Below are positions 16,740 through 22,951 of a stretch of DNA of 23,507 bases, piece after piece. The stretch lies in the IMG/VR virus record IMGVR_UViG_3300030105_001121, positions 1 to 23,507 of that record, one strand, 5' to 3'. How positions within the stretch are numbered: the first letter of the stretch is position 1; each line of letters begins with the position of its first letter. The stretch is from a virus. A program made the position numbers and the translations under genes. Under the pieces are notes generated by a model. The model was given only the letters and a program-made list of their open reading frames with translations, had not been told where the DNA came from and did no database searches.

Positions 16740-18790
16740 GATTTATATATCTCCTTCATATCTAACCAATTGTTACCTATTTTTATCTCGATTCCTATCG
16801 GCATATCATAATCTACATTGTATCTTTTCTTACATTCTTCAGGTAGAGAAAACATTGCTTCTTTCATTGTCTCTACAGCTAAGTCCTGTTCGTCTGGATG
16901 CACGTCTATTACAATGGAATCGTGAACCGTATTACAGATAATACTTTGCATTCTTCTATCTGTCAACAACCTTTTTAATTTTATTAATGCAATAGGAAGA
17001 AGATCAGCAGTAGCAAACCCTTGTACAGGATAATTTTTAATTGCTGTAGCATTAGAAACTCCTCCGTACCTCATTCTAAATACATTTTTAAAGTTGTAGT
17101 ACCTACCAGATGGAAGCACAATACGATTAAAAGAGATAGCATCATTCTGTAAAGTCTCATGCCACTCTGCAATCTGTTTGTACTTTTGTTTAAATGCTCG
17201 GTAGTACTGCATCTGTTTTGGTGTACCTAGAAACCCTCCATACAAAGGCTTAAACGTATCGGCCTTTGCTTCTTGTCTAGATACCCCCAGTACAGAAGCT
17301 GTAAACGAGTGTACATCAACGTCATTTCTGACATCTTCATACACCTTATCATCCTTAGCTAGAAAACCGGCAACTCTAAATTCTAGCTGGGCATAATCTC
17401 CTTCAAGTATGTGTCCACCTTCCCATCTACTAACTACTACTTTACGTACAGGGAAAGTTCCACCTCTAGGCATGTTCTGAAAGTTAGGATTCCTTGATGA
17501 TAACCTTCCTGTAGAGGTAACACATTGCATATAATGAGGGTGTATCCTACGTCTATCATCTAGCCCTCTCTCTATACCATCAATAAAAGTTTTTAAGTAT
17601 GTCTTAATTGCATTGTATCTTATATAGCTTTCCATAAAAGTCTTTTGTTCTGGCCTTGATGTAACTACTAAACCTTCTAGGGTAGGTCTGTCTGTTTTAA
17701 AACCATGTACCGTAAGATCAATAGGGCCTCTAGGGTTCATGCCTAATCCAGCAAACTCTCTAGTTGGCCTGTATATAACACCCTTCTTATCACAAGATTT
17801 GCAAATACGTTTTTGTTTACCTACAGTACCATCTCTTTTTAAAGCAAGTTTATATCCTCTACCATTACAAGAGGAGCACCTTTGCATAACAGTTTTAAAT
17901 AAAGGTTTTGTCAACCTAACTATACCTTGTTGAAAAGCTTGTGTACTCATAGTAGGCAATCGTTTTTTCTTTCTAGTATTACCTCTCACTTCATAGCCTA
18001 AGTTAAAGTGACTAGCCCACTGTTTCTTATTCAACACAGCCCTTGAAAATATGATCTTTGACCTGTCCTCTGGGCTATCTAAGTTAACAGGAGTGTCTCC
18101 CATTAAAGTCTTAACTTCTAAGGTTAAGTACTTCTCTAAATCTTTTACTTCTTTTGTATAGGTAGTCTTAATCTCTAATAAATTTTCATAACTAATTTGT
18201 AAGCCATTGTTCTCTACATCACACAGCACATCACAAAACTCATTCATCAATTCATTTGTAGCTTTAAGAGAATCAGGCATGTTACTTATCTGAGCATCAT
18301 ATAATTCTTTCGTTACCTGTACATCAGCTTCACCATATTCTTTGACTGTAGCCCAAGGTATGCTCTCAAACGACACATTTTTTTTCATATATTCTTCTAT
18401 TAAACTAGATTTCTTAGGAGACAGTGCATATCGTTCACAACACTTAGCTAAGGATAAAGGCACTTTCTCTCCACCATGTATAATGTACTCAGCTATCATA
18501 GTGTCATAAACTTTACCTGTATAAATAAAGCCACAAGATCGTAACCATTTCAAATCAAACTTAATATTATGTCCTACTAACAGATCTGTACCATCTAAAG
18601 CACTCTGTAGAGTATCCCTAGCATTTGGTGTAGGGTCTTGCTCTTTATGATAGAAGCACAGATACGTATGTTCCTGTCCATCTGTATAACCAACAGACAC
18701 CATCATGTTTCCTGTATAAGGATCAGCATCTGTTTTCTTATCCTCATTTACTTTATAAGTTGTTTCTATGTCCAACCAAGTTATTTTCAT
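16736..18790 (-). CDS. polA: Family A DNA polymerase with inserted DnaJ-like zinc module
   Basis: Replicative polymerase with proofreading. The 3'-5' exonuclease residues are D7/E9 (LDIET), D79 (NIKFD) and Y152/D156 (YGEAD). Polymerase motif A is D465-YAQLE. Motif B is R505, K509, F513 and Y517 in KADTFKPLYGG. Motif C is H623-D624 in VHDSIV. The residue matching E. coli Pol I F762 is Phe (F513). A zinc module sits at 305-337: C305-SSC308-NGRG, then C330-KSC333-DKKG, matching one half of the DnaJ cysteine-rich domain. This exo/DnaJ/pol order is a known feature of HMO-2011-type marine phages. At 684 aa it is close to T7 gp5 (704 aa). The ATG overlaps the helicase stop (ATGA) and the stop overlaps the next ATG. 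Confidence 0.95.
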   Translation of the reverse strand: MKITWLDIETTYKVNEDKKTDADPYTGNMMVSVGYTDGQEHTYLCFYHKEQDPTPNARDTLQSALDGTDLLVGHNIKFDLKWLRSCGFIYTGKVYDTMIAEYIIHGGEKVPLSLAKCCERYALSPKKSSLIEEYMKKNVSFESIPWATVKEYGEADVQVTKELYDAQISNMPDSLKATNELMNEFCDVLCDVENNGLQISYENLLEIKTTYTKEVKDLEKYLTLEVKTLMGDTPVNLDSPEDRSKIIFSRAVLNKKQWASHFNLGYEVRGNTRKKKRLPTMSTQAFQQGIVRLTKPLFKTVMQRCSSCNGRGYKLALKRDGTVGKQKRICKSCDKKGVIYRPTREFAGLGMNPRGPIDLTVHGFKTDRPTLEGLVVTSRPEQKTFMESYIRYNAIKTYLKTFIDGIERGLDDRRRIHPHYMQCVTSTGRLSSRNPNFQNMPRGGTFPVRKVVVSRWEGGHILEGDYAQLEFRVAGFLAKDDKVYEDVRNDVDVHSFTASVLGVSRQEAKADTFKPLYGGFLGTPKQMQYYRAFKQKYKQIAEWHETLQNDAISFNRIVLPSGRYYNFKNVFRMRYGGVSNATAIKNYPVQGFATADLLPIALIKLKRLLTDRRMQSIICNTVHDSIVIDVHPDEQDLAVETMKEAMFSLPEECKKRYNVDYDMPIGIEIKIGNNWLDMKEIYKS

Positions 18791-19998
18791 GGTAGATACC
18801 TAGCTTTCTGTATATCTATTCGGCAAGTAATAGTACCATGCCAACCAGATAACTTATTTTTAGACACACAAAGATGACGAATGTAATCCTCCTCATCCCC
18901 AAAGTTTTTACCTATTCCTATTATGATGTCTGCTTCGGCTGCCTTTCCTGTCTTACTATTCTCTAACATACTAAAATCTATCTCCTGTCTATTATGTGCA
19001 TCATAAGATGCTTGTGATACAGCCCAAACCATACAGCCATGTCTTTTTGCCACAGCTCTTGAACTTTCATATAATGCTCTTAACTTTTCATCTACCCTTG
19101 AGTATGTTCCATTTACAGCAACCTTATCTAGCTGATCTACAAAAACTATATCTGGCTTATTTATCTCTATAAACTTATCTATTTCACGAATTGAAATCTC
19201 TCTACCTTCAAGCATAAACAAATTATCTTTTATTTTTTTGTTGTATACTTCATTGTATACCTCAATATTATCTTTTAACTCACTGACAGTCTTGCCTAAA
19301 TAAGCACAGAAAACTCTGCCCTTGACCAGACGGCCCGGTTCCTCATTTGCAAAGTATGCAACTTTAAATCCTTGTTTTAGATATTCGGCTACTAAGTAAG
19401 AACAGAATGTTGTCTTACCTGTTTCTGGCCTAGCAAAGATAATACCAAGATTGCCCCTGCCCACACCTCCCACTCTGCTCTGTAGAGAAGGCAACTCAAA
19501 GTGGAACTCAAAACCTTTCTCATGGGTCTCTAGATAGTCAGCAACATCATCCTCTACTCGGCTGTAGTTTGTGCTGTCCTCTGGCTGTTTGTTAACAAGC
19601 TGATCTACAAGTATTCGTAAACCCTCATAGTCTCCTTCATTACCTAGCCAAATGTCAGTAGCTTTAGAACCAATCTTCTGTGCCCTATCTCTTCTCCAGA
19701 AATTTACAATAAGATCTTGCATCATCTCAGGGTTATCCTGTACATGATTTGTCAGATCTTTTATAACAAGCTCTATAGAATCTCTAGAAGAGTCAGGCAT
19801 AGAAGGAAATCTATCCCTGTGTAATTGTAACAACATATCCGTTGTCAAATCCTCACCATATTTGTCATGTGCAAAGCAAATAGTGTCAAACACTGTACCT
19901 ACACCGTTGGCAAACATGTCTTTGCCTACAACATCACTGGCCTTTTTATAAAAGGTGTTGTTGAGACATTGTGCTAATATTTGTTTCTCTATCGTCAT
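18787..19998 (-). CDS. Replicative DNA helicase, DnaB/T7 gp4-type RecA fold
   Basis: Hexameric helicase that unwinds DNA ahead of the polymerase. An N-terminal helical region (1-165) precedes a RecA-like core. Walker A is A189-RPETGKT196-T, with the catalytic Lys at 195. Walker B is PDIVFVDQLD, with D288. A conserved-type WAVSQAS carries Q329, and an ENSKTGKAAEAD stretch (346-357) holds the region expected to contact nucleotide and DNA. The C-terminus closes on KNKLSGWHGTITC, a pattern seen in phage DnaB-like helicases. Unlike T7, primase and helicase are separate genes here, with a 28-nt gap holding a hairpin. The Shine-Dalgarno is weak (GGGGT). The stop overlaps the polymerase ATG (ATGA). 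Confidence 0.9.
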   Translation of the reverse strand: MTIEKQILAQCLNNTFYKKASDVVGKDMFANGVGTVFDTICFAHDKYGEDLTTDMLLQLHRDRFPSMPDSSRDSIELVIKDLTNHVQDNPEMMQDLIVNFWRRDRAQKIGSKATDIWLGNEGDYEGLRILVDQLVNKQPEDSTNYSRVEDDVADYLETHEKGFEFHFELPSLQSRVGGVGRGNLGIIFARPETGKTTFCSYLVAEYLKQGFKVAYFANEEPGRLVKGRVFCAYLGKTVSELKDNIEVYNEVYNKKIKDNLFMLEGREISIREIDKFIEINKPDIVFVDQLDKVAVNGTYSRVDEKLRALYESSRAVAKRHGCMVWAVSQASYDAHNRQEIDFSMLENSKTGKAAEADIIIGIGKNFGDEEDYIRHLCVSKNKLSGWHGTITCRIDIQKARYLP

Positions 19999-20011
19999 TT
20001 TCTACCCCATT

Positions 20012-20025
20012 ACACTAAAAAGTGT
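20012..20025 (-). other. Short hairpin between primase and helicase genes
   Basis: A perfect 5-bp inverted repeat, ACACT/AGTGT with a 4-nt loop, lies between the primase stop (20027-20029) and the helicase start (19998). It is one of the few places in this operon where genes do not overlap. On the transcribed strand the loop is TTTT and no T tract follows, so it is unlikely to terminate. It might be an RNA processing site or control helicase initiation, or be chance. Confidence 0.3.
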
Positions 20026-20026
20026 T

Positions 20027-20782
20027 CTACGTTAACTCAGTTAGTATTTTCTCCTTTGACCAAGTTTTAATGTCATTGTCTAAAAACTTAATGTTCGTCT
20101 GCATATGTACACTCAACTCCTTAGCAATGTCAATAGATTTTTTTGTAGCATCTTTGTCAAGGGCTACCACAGCCAACTTAAAGTTGTTTACTATCTCTGG
20201 AATATGTTCCTGTAGAAGGTTAGTTCCCATGAGAGCAACACCTGCATGTCCTGCTATCGTTACTGCACAGGCAGAAGCACAATCCTCTACAATCACAGCC
20301 ACATCACTTTTGTTCTTAGTGATAAATGGTAGTTTAGAAGAGGCATATCGTTTCCACTTAGGCTTTCTATTTTTTAAGCTACGACCTACAGCATCAACAA
20401 TAGTGCTTTCTTTGTATATAGAAAATACACACCTATCTTCTTTAACATCGTACTGTATATTACAGAACCTATTCTGGTAAGCATGGAATATATTATTATC
20501 ACGAATGTAATCCATAGACAGTAGGCTCCTCTCTACAGGAACCCACGTTGCTGTCTCTAAACTAAAGCCTATCTCTTGTTTTTTACTCTGACTAGACCTG
20601 TGTACCATGCCTTGCACTTTTCCACTAATGTTACAACTAGCATAGAAACAATTATACAACAGTACGTTATGCTCGTTACTAACAGAAAAAGAATTGTTAT
20701 GGCCACATACAGGGCAGTTGCTCCTATGAGAGACACCTTCTGGTACAGCCATTGCTTCAATGTATCCTTGGATGTCAACCAT
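20027..20782 (-). CDS. DNA primase with zinc finger and TOPRIM domain
   Basis: Synthesises RNA primers for lagging-strand replication. The N-terminal zinc domain has C23-PVC26 and C45-x4-C50 (LLYNCFYASC), as in bacterial and T7-type primases. A basic stretch, RSLKNRKPKWKRY at 134-146, suits the catalytic RNA polymerase region. TOPRIM motifs follow: VIVEDCASACAV with E166, and VALDKDAT with D209 and D211. At 251 aa it is about the size of the primase half of T7 gp4 and stops before any helicase Walker motif; the helicase is the next gene. The ATG overlaps the upstream gene by 8 nt (ATGGTTGA). Confidence 0.9.
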   Translation of the reverse strand: MVDIQGYIEAMAVPEGVSHRSNCPVCGHNNSFSVSNEHNVLLYNCFYASCNISGKVQGMVHRSSQSKKQEIGFSLETATWVPVERSLLSMDYIRDNNIFHAYQNRFCNIQYDVKEDRCVFSIYKESTIVDAVGRSLKNRKPKWKRYASSKLPFITKNKSDVAVIVEDCASACAVTIAGHAGVALMGTNLLQEHIPEIVNNFKLAVVALDKDATKKSIDIAKELSVHMQTNIKFLDNDIKTWSKEKILTELT

Positions 20783-21302
20783 CTTTACTCTCTATTATCT
20801 GTACAAGCTCTGCTTTGTCTAAAGGTATATGAAAGAAAGGCTCTGTAAGATGAGGGGCACTGGTAAACCTACTGTTCTGTATAGTACCAATAGGTGATTG
20901 CTCTACATCTTCAGCATTTATAAACCATGCGTTTTTTAAATCATAATCAAATACTACAAATTTAAAAATGTGGTTAGGATATTTCTCTCTCCATATATTT
21001 ATTAATCTTTGTTTTCTTTCAGGTATTCTTATTTCTTTCCATGAGGGATTCCATGTACCTTTCCATTGTGTTTTTATTTCAACTTCAAAGAAATGTTCTT
21101 TGTCTTCACTAATATTAGATTTGTCAAAGCTGTTAATAACCTCTTTCTTTGCAGACACATCAAAATTATAATTTTCTATACTTACTATATCTTCATAGTT
21201 ATGTTCTTTTAAATAGTTTATCATAGCATTTTTAGCTTTTTTGTCATACATAATATATGATAGTCTATCAAATGAACGGTTTTTGTTAACATGCTTTTTC
21301 AT
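20775..21302 (-). CDS. Hypothetical protein, candidate PD-(D/E)XK fold (175 aa)
   Basis: First gene of the leftward operon. Function not recognised. A nuclease-like pattern is visible: D48 (YNFDVSAKKE), then E73/E75-I-K77 (FFEVEIKTQW), which is D...ExK, followed by two helices and IFKFVVFDYD, a strand-rich stretch. This is the order expected of PD-(D/E)XK enzymes, but sequence alone is not enough. PERKQRLINIWREKYPNH resembles the helix after the core in such folds. RNA leader: about 27 nt from the expected promoter start to the ATG, with AAGGA about 8 nt upstream. It overlaps primase by 8 nt. Restriction-type nuclease, recombination factor or host-DNA degradation enzyme are all possible. Confidence 0.65.
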   Translation of the reverse strand: MKKHVNKNRSFDRLSYIMYDKKAKNAMINYLKEHNYEDIVSIENYNFDVSAKKEVINSFDKSNISEDKEHFFEVEIKTQWKGTWNPSWKEIRIPERKQRLINIWREKYPNHIFKFVVFDYDLKNAWFINAEDVEQSPIGTIQNSRFTSAPHLTEPFFHIPLDKAELVQIIESKDG

Positions 21303-21335
21303 TAAGTAATCCTTGTTAAGTTAATAATATTAACT

Positions 21336-21363
21336 ATTATATGAATGAAAAACAGGCTGTCAA
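21336..21363 (-). promoter_or_regulatory. Leftward promoter of the replication operon
   Basis: On the minus strand a perfect -35 box TTGACA (21363-21358), a 16-bp spacer and a perfect -10 box TATAAT (21341-21336) precede the 20775-21302 gene. The expected start is near 21329, leaving a leader of about 27 nt with an AAGGA ribosome site. This is a strong host sigma-70-type promoter and would drive the whole 10-kb leftward operon, since no other clear promoter is seen within it. Confidence 0.85.
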
Positions 21364-21383
21364 CAAATCTTTTTACTTGACAG
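21357..21383. promoter_or_regulatory. Inverted repeat between the divergent promoters, possible operator
   Basis: CTGTCAA (21357-21363) and TTGACAG (21377-21383) form a perfect 7-bp inverted repeat around a 13-bp AT-rich centre. The arms contain the two -35 boxes, so part of the symmetry follows simply from back-to-back promoters; the extra C/G pair is additional. The arm contains TGTCA, the same core that is over-represented around this region. It could be an operator covering both promoters. Confidence 0.45.
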
Positions 21384-21404
21384 GATATTGCTCAACTGTA
21401 TAAT
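21377..21404 (+). promoter_or_regulatory. Rightward promoter of the small-gene cluster
   Basis: Perfect -35 box TTGACA (21377-21382), 16-bp spacer, perfect -10 box TATAAT (21399-21404). The expected transcription start falls at about 21411, exactly at the ATG of the next gene. Strength and form match the leftward promoter, so both units are likely read by unmodified host RNA polymerase early in infection. Confidence 0.85.
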
Positions 21405-21410
21405 GGTTCT

Positions 21411-21656
21411 ATGGATGATTTACAAAATGATTTTGAACAAGATGTATTAGACTTAATTGATACGTATAATAAAGAAGGTTTAGGAACACATGATCAAGTT
21501 TCTATACTATCTTATTTATGCTTTGAACTCTGTAATAAGTTATTCATGGATGTAAGACTTGGTTACACTCATATATTATCTGTGCTTATGCAGAGAATGG
21601 TATACGATATGCATGATGATCAAGAAAACAAAGAAGACAAAAAAATACTACATTAA
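21411..21656 (+). CDS. First early gene, acidic hypothetical protein (81 aa), probably leaderless
   Basis: Function unknown. Acidic and helical; starts MDDLQNDFEQDVLDLIDTYN and ends in a charged tail (HDDQENKEDKK). A central helix with SILSYLCFELCNKLFMDV and a second amphipathic helix look well folded. The ATG lies 6 nt after the -10 box, so the message probably begins at the start codon with no room for a ribosome site. There is no other in-frame Met until residue 46, and the frame has no Shine-Dalgarno, so leaderless translation is the simplest reading. Small acidic first-expressed phage proteins often take over host factors, but nothing here shows a target. Confidence 0.65.
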   Translation: MDDLQNDFEQDVLDLIDTYNKEGLGTHDQVSILSYLCFELCNKLFMDVRLGYTHILSVLMQRMVYDMHDDQENKEDKKILH

Positions 21657-21667
21657 AGGAATACATT

Positions 21668-21880
21668 ATGTTTAGTTTTTTATCAGGTATAATTACAGGA
21701 ATTATTAAGAATGGATTTCTGTTTTTATTTATTAGAGATAGTGGCAAAAAAGCCGAAAGGAGTAAAAATCTTGAAGAATCAAATAAATTACTTAAAGAGT
21801 ATGAAAAAGTCAATTCTCGTAGTAGGGATGTCAAGTCTGTTATTGGTAGGTTGCGTAGGAAGTCTAACAAGGATAAGTGA
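21668..21880 (+). CDS. i-spanin-like (Rz-type) small membrane protein (70 aa)
   Basis: One N-terminal membrane helix (residues 3-22, FSFLSGIITGIIKNGFLFLF) is followed by a charged helical domain (about 24-64; KKAERSKNLEESNKLLKEYE then VIGRLRRK). This is the layout of an inner-membrane spanin subunit. Its 3' third contains, in another frame, the start of a lipoprotein gene (21801), the embedded arrangement typical of Rz/Rz1 pairs that fuse inner and outer membranes at lysis. At 70 aa it is short for Rz (T7 gp18.5 is about 143 aa). AAAGGA lies 9 nt upstream. A membrane-anchored exclusion or takeover factor is the main alternative. Confidence 0.6.
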   Translation: MFSFLSGIITGIIKNGFLFLFIRDSGKKAERSKNLEESNKLLKEYEKVNSRSRDVKSVIGRLRRKSNKDK

Positions 21881-22025
21881 TTGCCCAACCTTTCCTTGGC
21901 CACCAGAAGCAGTTGTCAACACTTTAGAAGCAGAAGCCTATGCTAATGCAGAATTTTCTGTATGGTTAGCAGAGATAACAGCACATGGAGAGAAAATAGA
22001 AATTTGTCAGGGTGAAAACGAATGA
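21801..22025 (+). CDS. o-spanin-like (Rz1-type) lipoprotein (74 aa)
   Basis: Starts MKKSILVVGMSSLLLVGC: a short basic N-terminus, hydrophobic core and lipobox LLVGC, so signal peptidase II should cut before C18 and leave a 57-residue lipoprotein. The mature part begins with Ser/Thr/Arg, then CPTFPWPPEAVVNTLEAEAY, a Pro-rich CPxFPxP segment like small phage o-spanins. The rest is helical and acidic. I chose this ATG because only it gives a proper signal sequence; an upstream in-frame start (21711) would bury it. It overlaps the i-spanin-like gene by 80 nt in a different frame and the next gene by ATGA. An outer-membrane exclusion lipoprotein is an alternative. Confidence 0.7.
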   Translation: MKKSILVVGMSSLLLVGCVGSLTRISDCPTFPWPPEAVVNTLEAEAYANAEFSVWLAEITAHGEKIEICQGENE

Positions 22026-22183
22026 AATACTATGTCAAAGTTATTGACGAAGACGACAACGTAGTTTTGTCAGTTGGTGTACATAGTATTGATTTGGCAA
22101 AACGATCTGACCAGAAGATGCTATGTCAGAAGATACAAGAAGTTTGTCAGCATGATGATGATACACAAATGGAAATGTTTTAA
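22022..22183 (+). CDS. Small hypothetical protein (53 aa)
   Basis: A short frame from ATG 22022 to TAA 22181-22183, reading MKYYVKVIDEDDNVVLSVGV and on to an acidic, Met-rich end (DDDTQMEMF). The first 20 residues look like a beta hairpin, the rest a helix with two cysteines. Support: ATGA overlap with the lipoprotein stop, AGGGTG about 9 nt upstream, and regular codon structure. Function unknown. It contains TTTGTCA twice, once as T-TTG-TCA and once as TT-TGT-CA. Confidence 0.65.
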   Translation: MKYYVKVIDEDDNVVLSVGVHSIDLAKRSDQKMLCQKIQEVCQHDDDTQMEMF

Positions 22184-22201
22184 CTTGACAAGGAGGATAT
22201 T

Positions 22202-22561
22202 ATGTCAGACAGTACTTTTATTAGTTGGTTAGAAACCGAATTAACAATAAAGGAGAAAGAAGATATGACCAAAAAGAAAAAGTTAGAAGTGCCTATGATT
22301 ACAGATACTCAGTTAAAATTTGTCAACCGAGTAAAAACTCTTGTATCAGACATACAAGATAGTGGAGTAGAGCATCTTACCTATTCTGATATCAGCAAAC
22401 TTGATAGAGCTTATGATGCTGTAGTGGAAGAGTCTAATCTAATGCATCAAAGTCAAACTGTAGAGTACGGAGAAAGTAAAGGAGATGTTATACGAGCCTA
22501 CTACAAGGATTTAGTCAGACCAGATGACCCTAATGCTTGGAAGGAAAAAGATGATGAGTAA
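22202..22561 (+). CDS. Hypothetical early protein with possible second start (119 aa)
   Basis: Function unknown. Residues 1-21 (MSDSTFISWLETELTIKEKE) precede a second Met (residue 22, ATG 22265) followed by the Lys-rich MTKKKKLEVPMITDTQLKF. The rest is a helical, charged domain with VNRVKTLVSDIQDSGVEHL and an acidic end. Both starts have good ribosome sites: AAGGAGG 6 nt before 22202, AAGGAG 9 nt before 22265. Two products, of 119 and 98 aa, are possible. The N-terminal FISWLET resembles FMDWLDT at the start of the last, partial gene. It overlaps the next gene by 8 nt. Confidence 0.65.
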   Translation: MSDSTFISWLETELTIKEKEDMTKKKKLEVPMITDTQLKFVNRVKTLVSDIQDSGVEHLTYSDISKLDRAYDAVVEESNLMHQSQTVEYGESKGDVIRAYYKDLVRPDDPNAWKEKDDE

Positions 22562-22877
22562 TTATCTCATTATAAAAAAGGAAGATTTGTCAGAAGTTTT
22601 ACCTTCTTGTATACAGGGTAAAATATTTACTGCAAAATTTGTCAAGAAAGATGGAGAGTTCCGTACTATGAATTGTCGTCTTGGTGTAAAAAAACATTTA
22701 AAGGGAGGAAAAGATTATAATGATGCTACTAATGTCAATATTACTGTTTTTGATTTAAAGAGTAAAGGGTATAGAAATATTCCTGTACATAGACTAGTGG
22801 AAATAAATTGTGGTAATTTGTCAATCCGTAATTGGAATACAGATACAAGCAATGTTATTATGACTGTTGCTGTATAG
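22554..22877 (+). CDS. DUF2693 (Sm/SH3-like beta-barrel) protein (107 aa)
   Basis: Small protein of a widespread phage family (DUF2693, also called WYL_2). The typical block is KDGEFRTMNCRLGVKKHLKGG at residues 32-52 (seen as FRTMNCRLGV then KKHLKGG), followed by VNITVFDLKSKGYRNIPVHRLVEINCG. Predicted as a five-stranded Sm/SH3-like barrel, it is thought to bind nucleic acid or protein; its exact role is unknown. The start is ATG 22554, which overlaps the previous stop by 8 nt and has AAGGA 8 nt upstream; ATG 22551 is equally in frame but closer to that site. A terminator follows at 22911. Confidence 0.75.
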   Translation: MSNYLIIKKEDLSEVLPSCIQGKIFTAKFVKKDGEFRTMNCRLGVKKHLKGGKDYNDATNVNITVFDLKSKGYRNIPVHRLVEINCGNLSIRNWNTDTSNVIMTVAV

Positions 22878-22910
22878 GAAGTAGTGCCTAGTAAAAACAG
22901 GTACGAATAG

Positions 22911-22951
22911 AAGGAGTAGTTCATGGTTAAATTGGGCTACTCTTTTTTTTT
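22911..22951 (+). terminator. Rho-independent-type terminator containing a ribosome site
   Basis: A 13-pair hairpin (22911-22923 with 22933-22945; perfect core GAGTAG/CTACTC, three G-U pairs, 9-nt loop) is followed by nine T residues (22943-22951). It would end the rightward transcript after the DUF2693 gene. The 5' arm includes AAGGAG, spaced 6 nt before an ATG (22923) that opens an in-frame N-terminal extension of the next gene. The structure could therefore hide that ribosome site. Confidence 0.7.

Larger units (their letters stand above)
19653..22823 (+). repeat. Cluster of same-strand TTTGTCA / TGTCA sites
   Basis: By eye, exact TTTGTCA on the plus strand occurs at 19748, 19861, 20153, 21120, 21240, 22003, 22066, 22143, 22319, 22586, 22638 and 22817. 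The shorter core TGTCA adds about 13 more (for example 19653, 19843, 19884, 20071, 20128, 20773, 21358, 21829, 21914, 22033, 22124, 22203 and 22733). The sites span both sides of the divergent promoters. In the 11 kb of virion genes I find TGTCA on this strand once (9345). In the rightward genes the heptamer falls in all three reading phases, so it is a DNA or RNA signal, not a peptide. Confidence 0.55.

Noticed and set aside
20022-20480. 152-residue plus-strand open frame opposite primase
   Set aside because: It lies wholly over the primase gene, whose zinc and TOPRIM motifs are clear; no ribosome site and unnatural Ser/Cys/Leu-rich composition typical of an antisense shadow.
22185-22190. 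TTGACA before the 22202 gene as a promoter
   Set aside because: No -10-like box at 15-19 bp; it abuts the ribosome site and is better seen as part of the TGACA/TGTCA enrichment.
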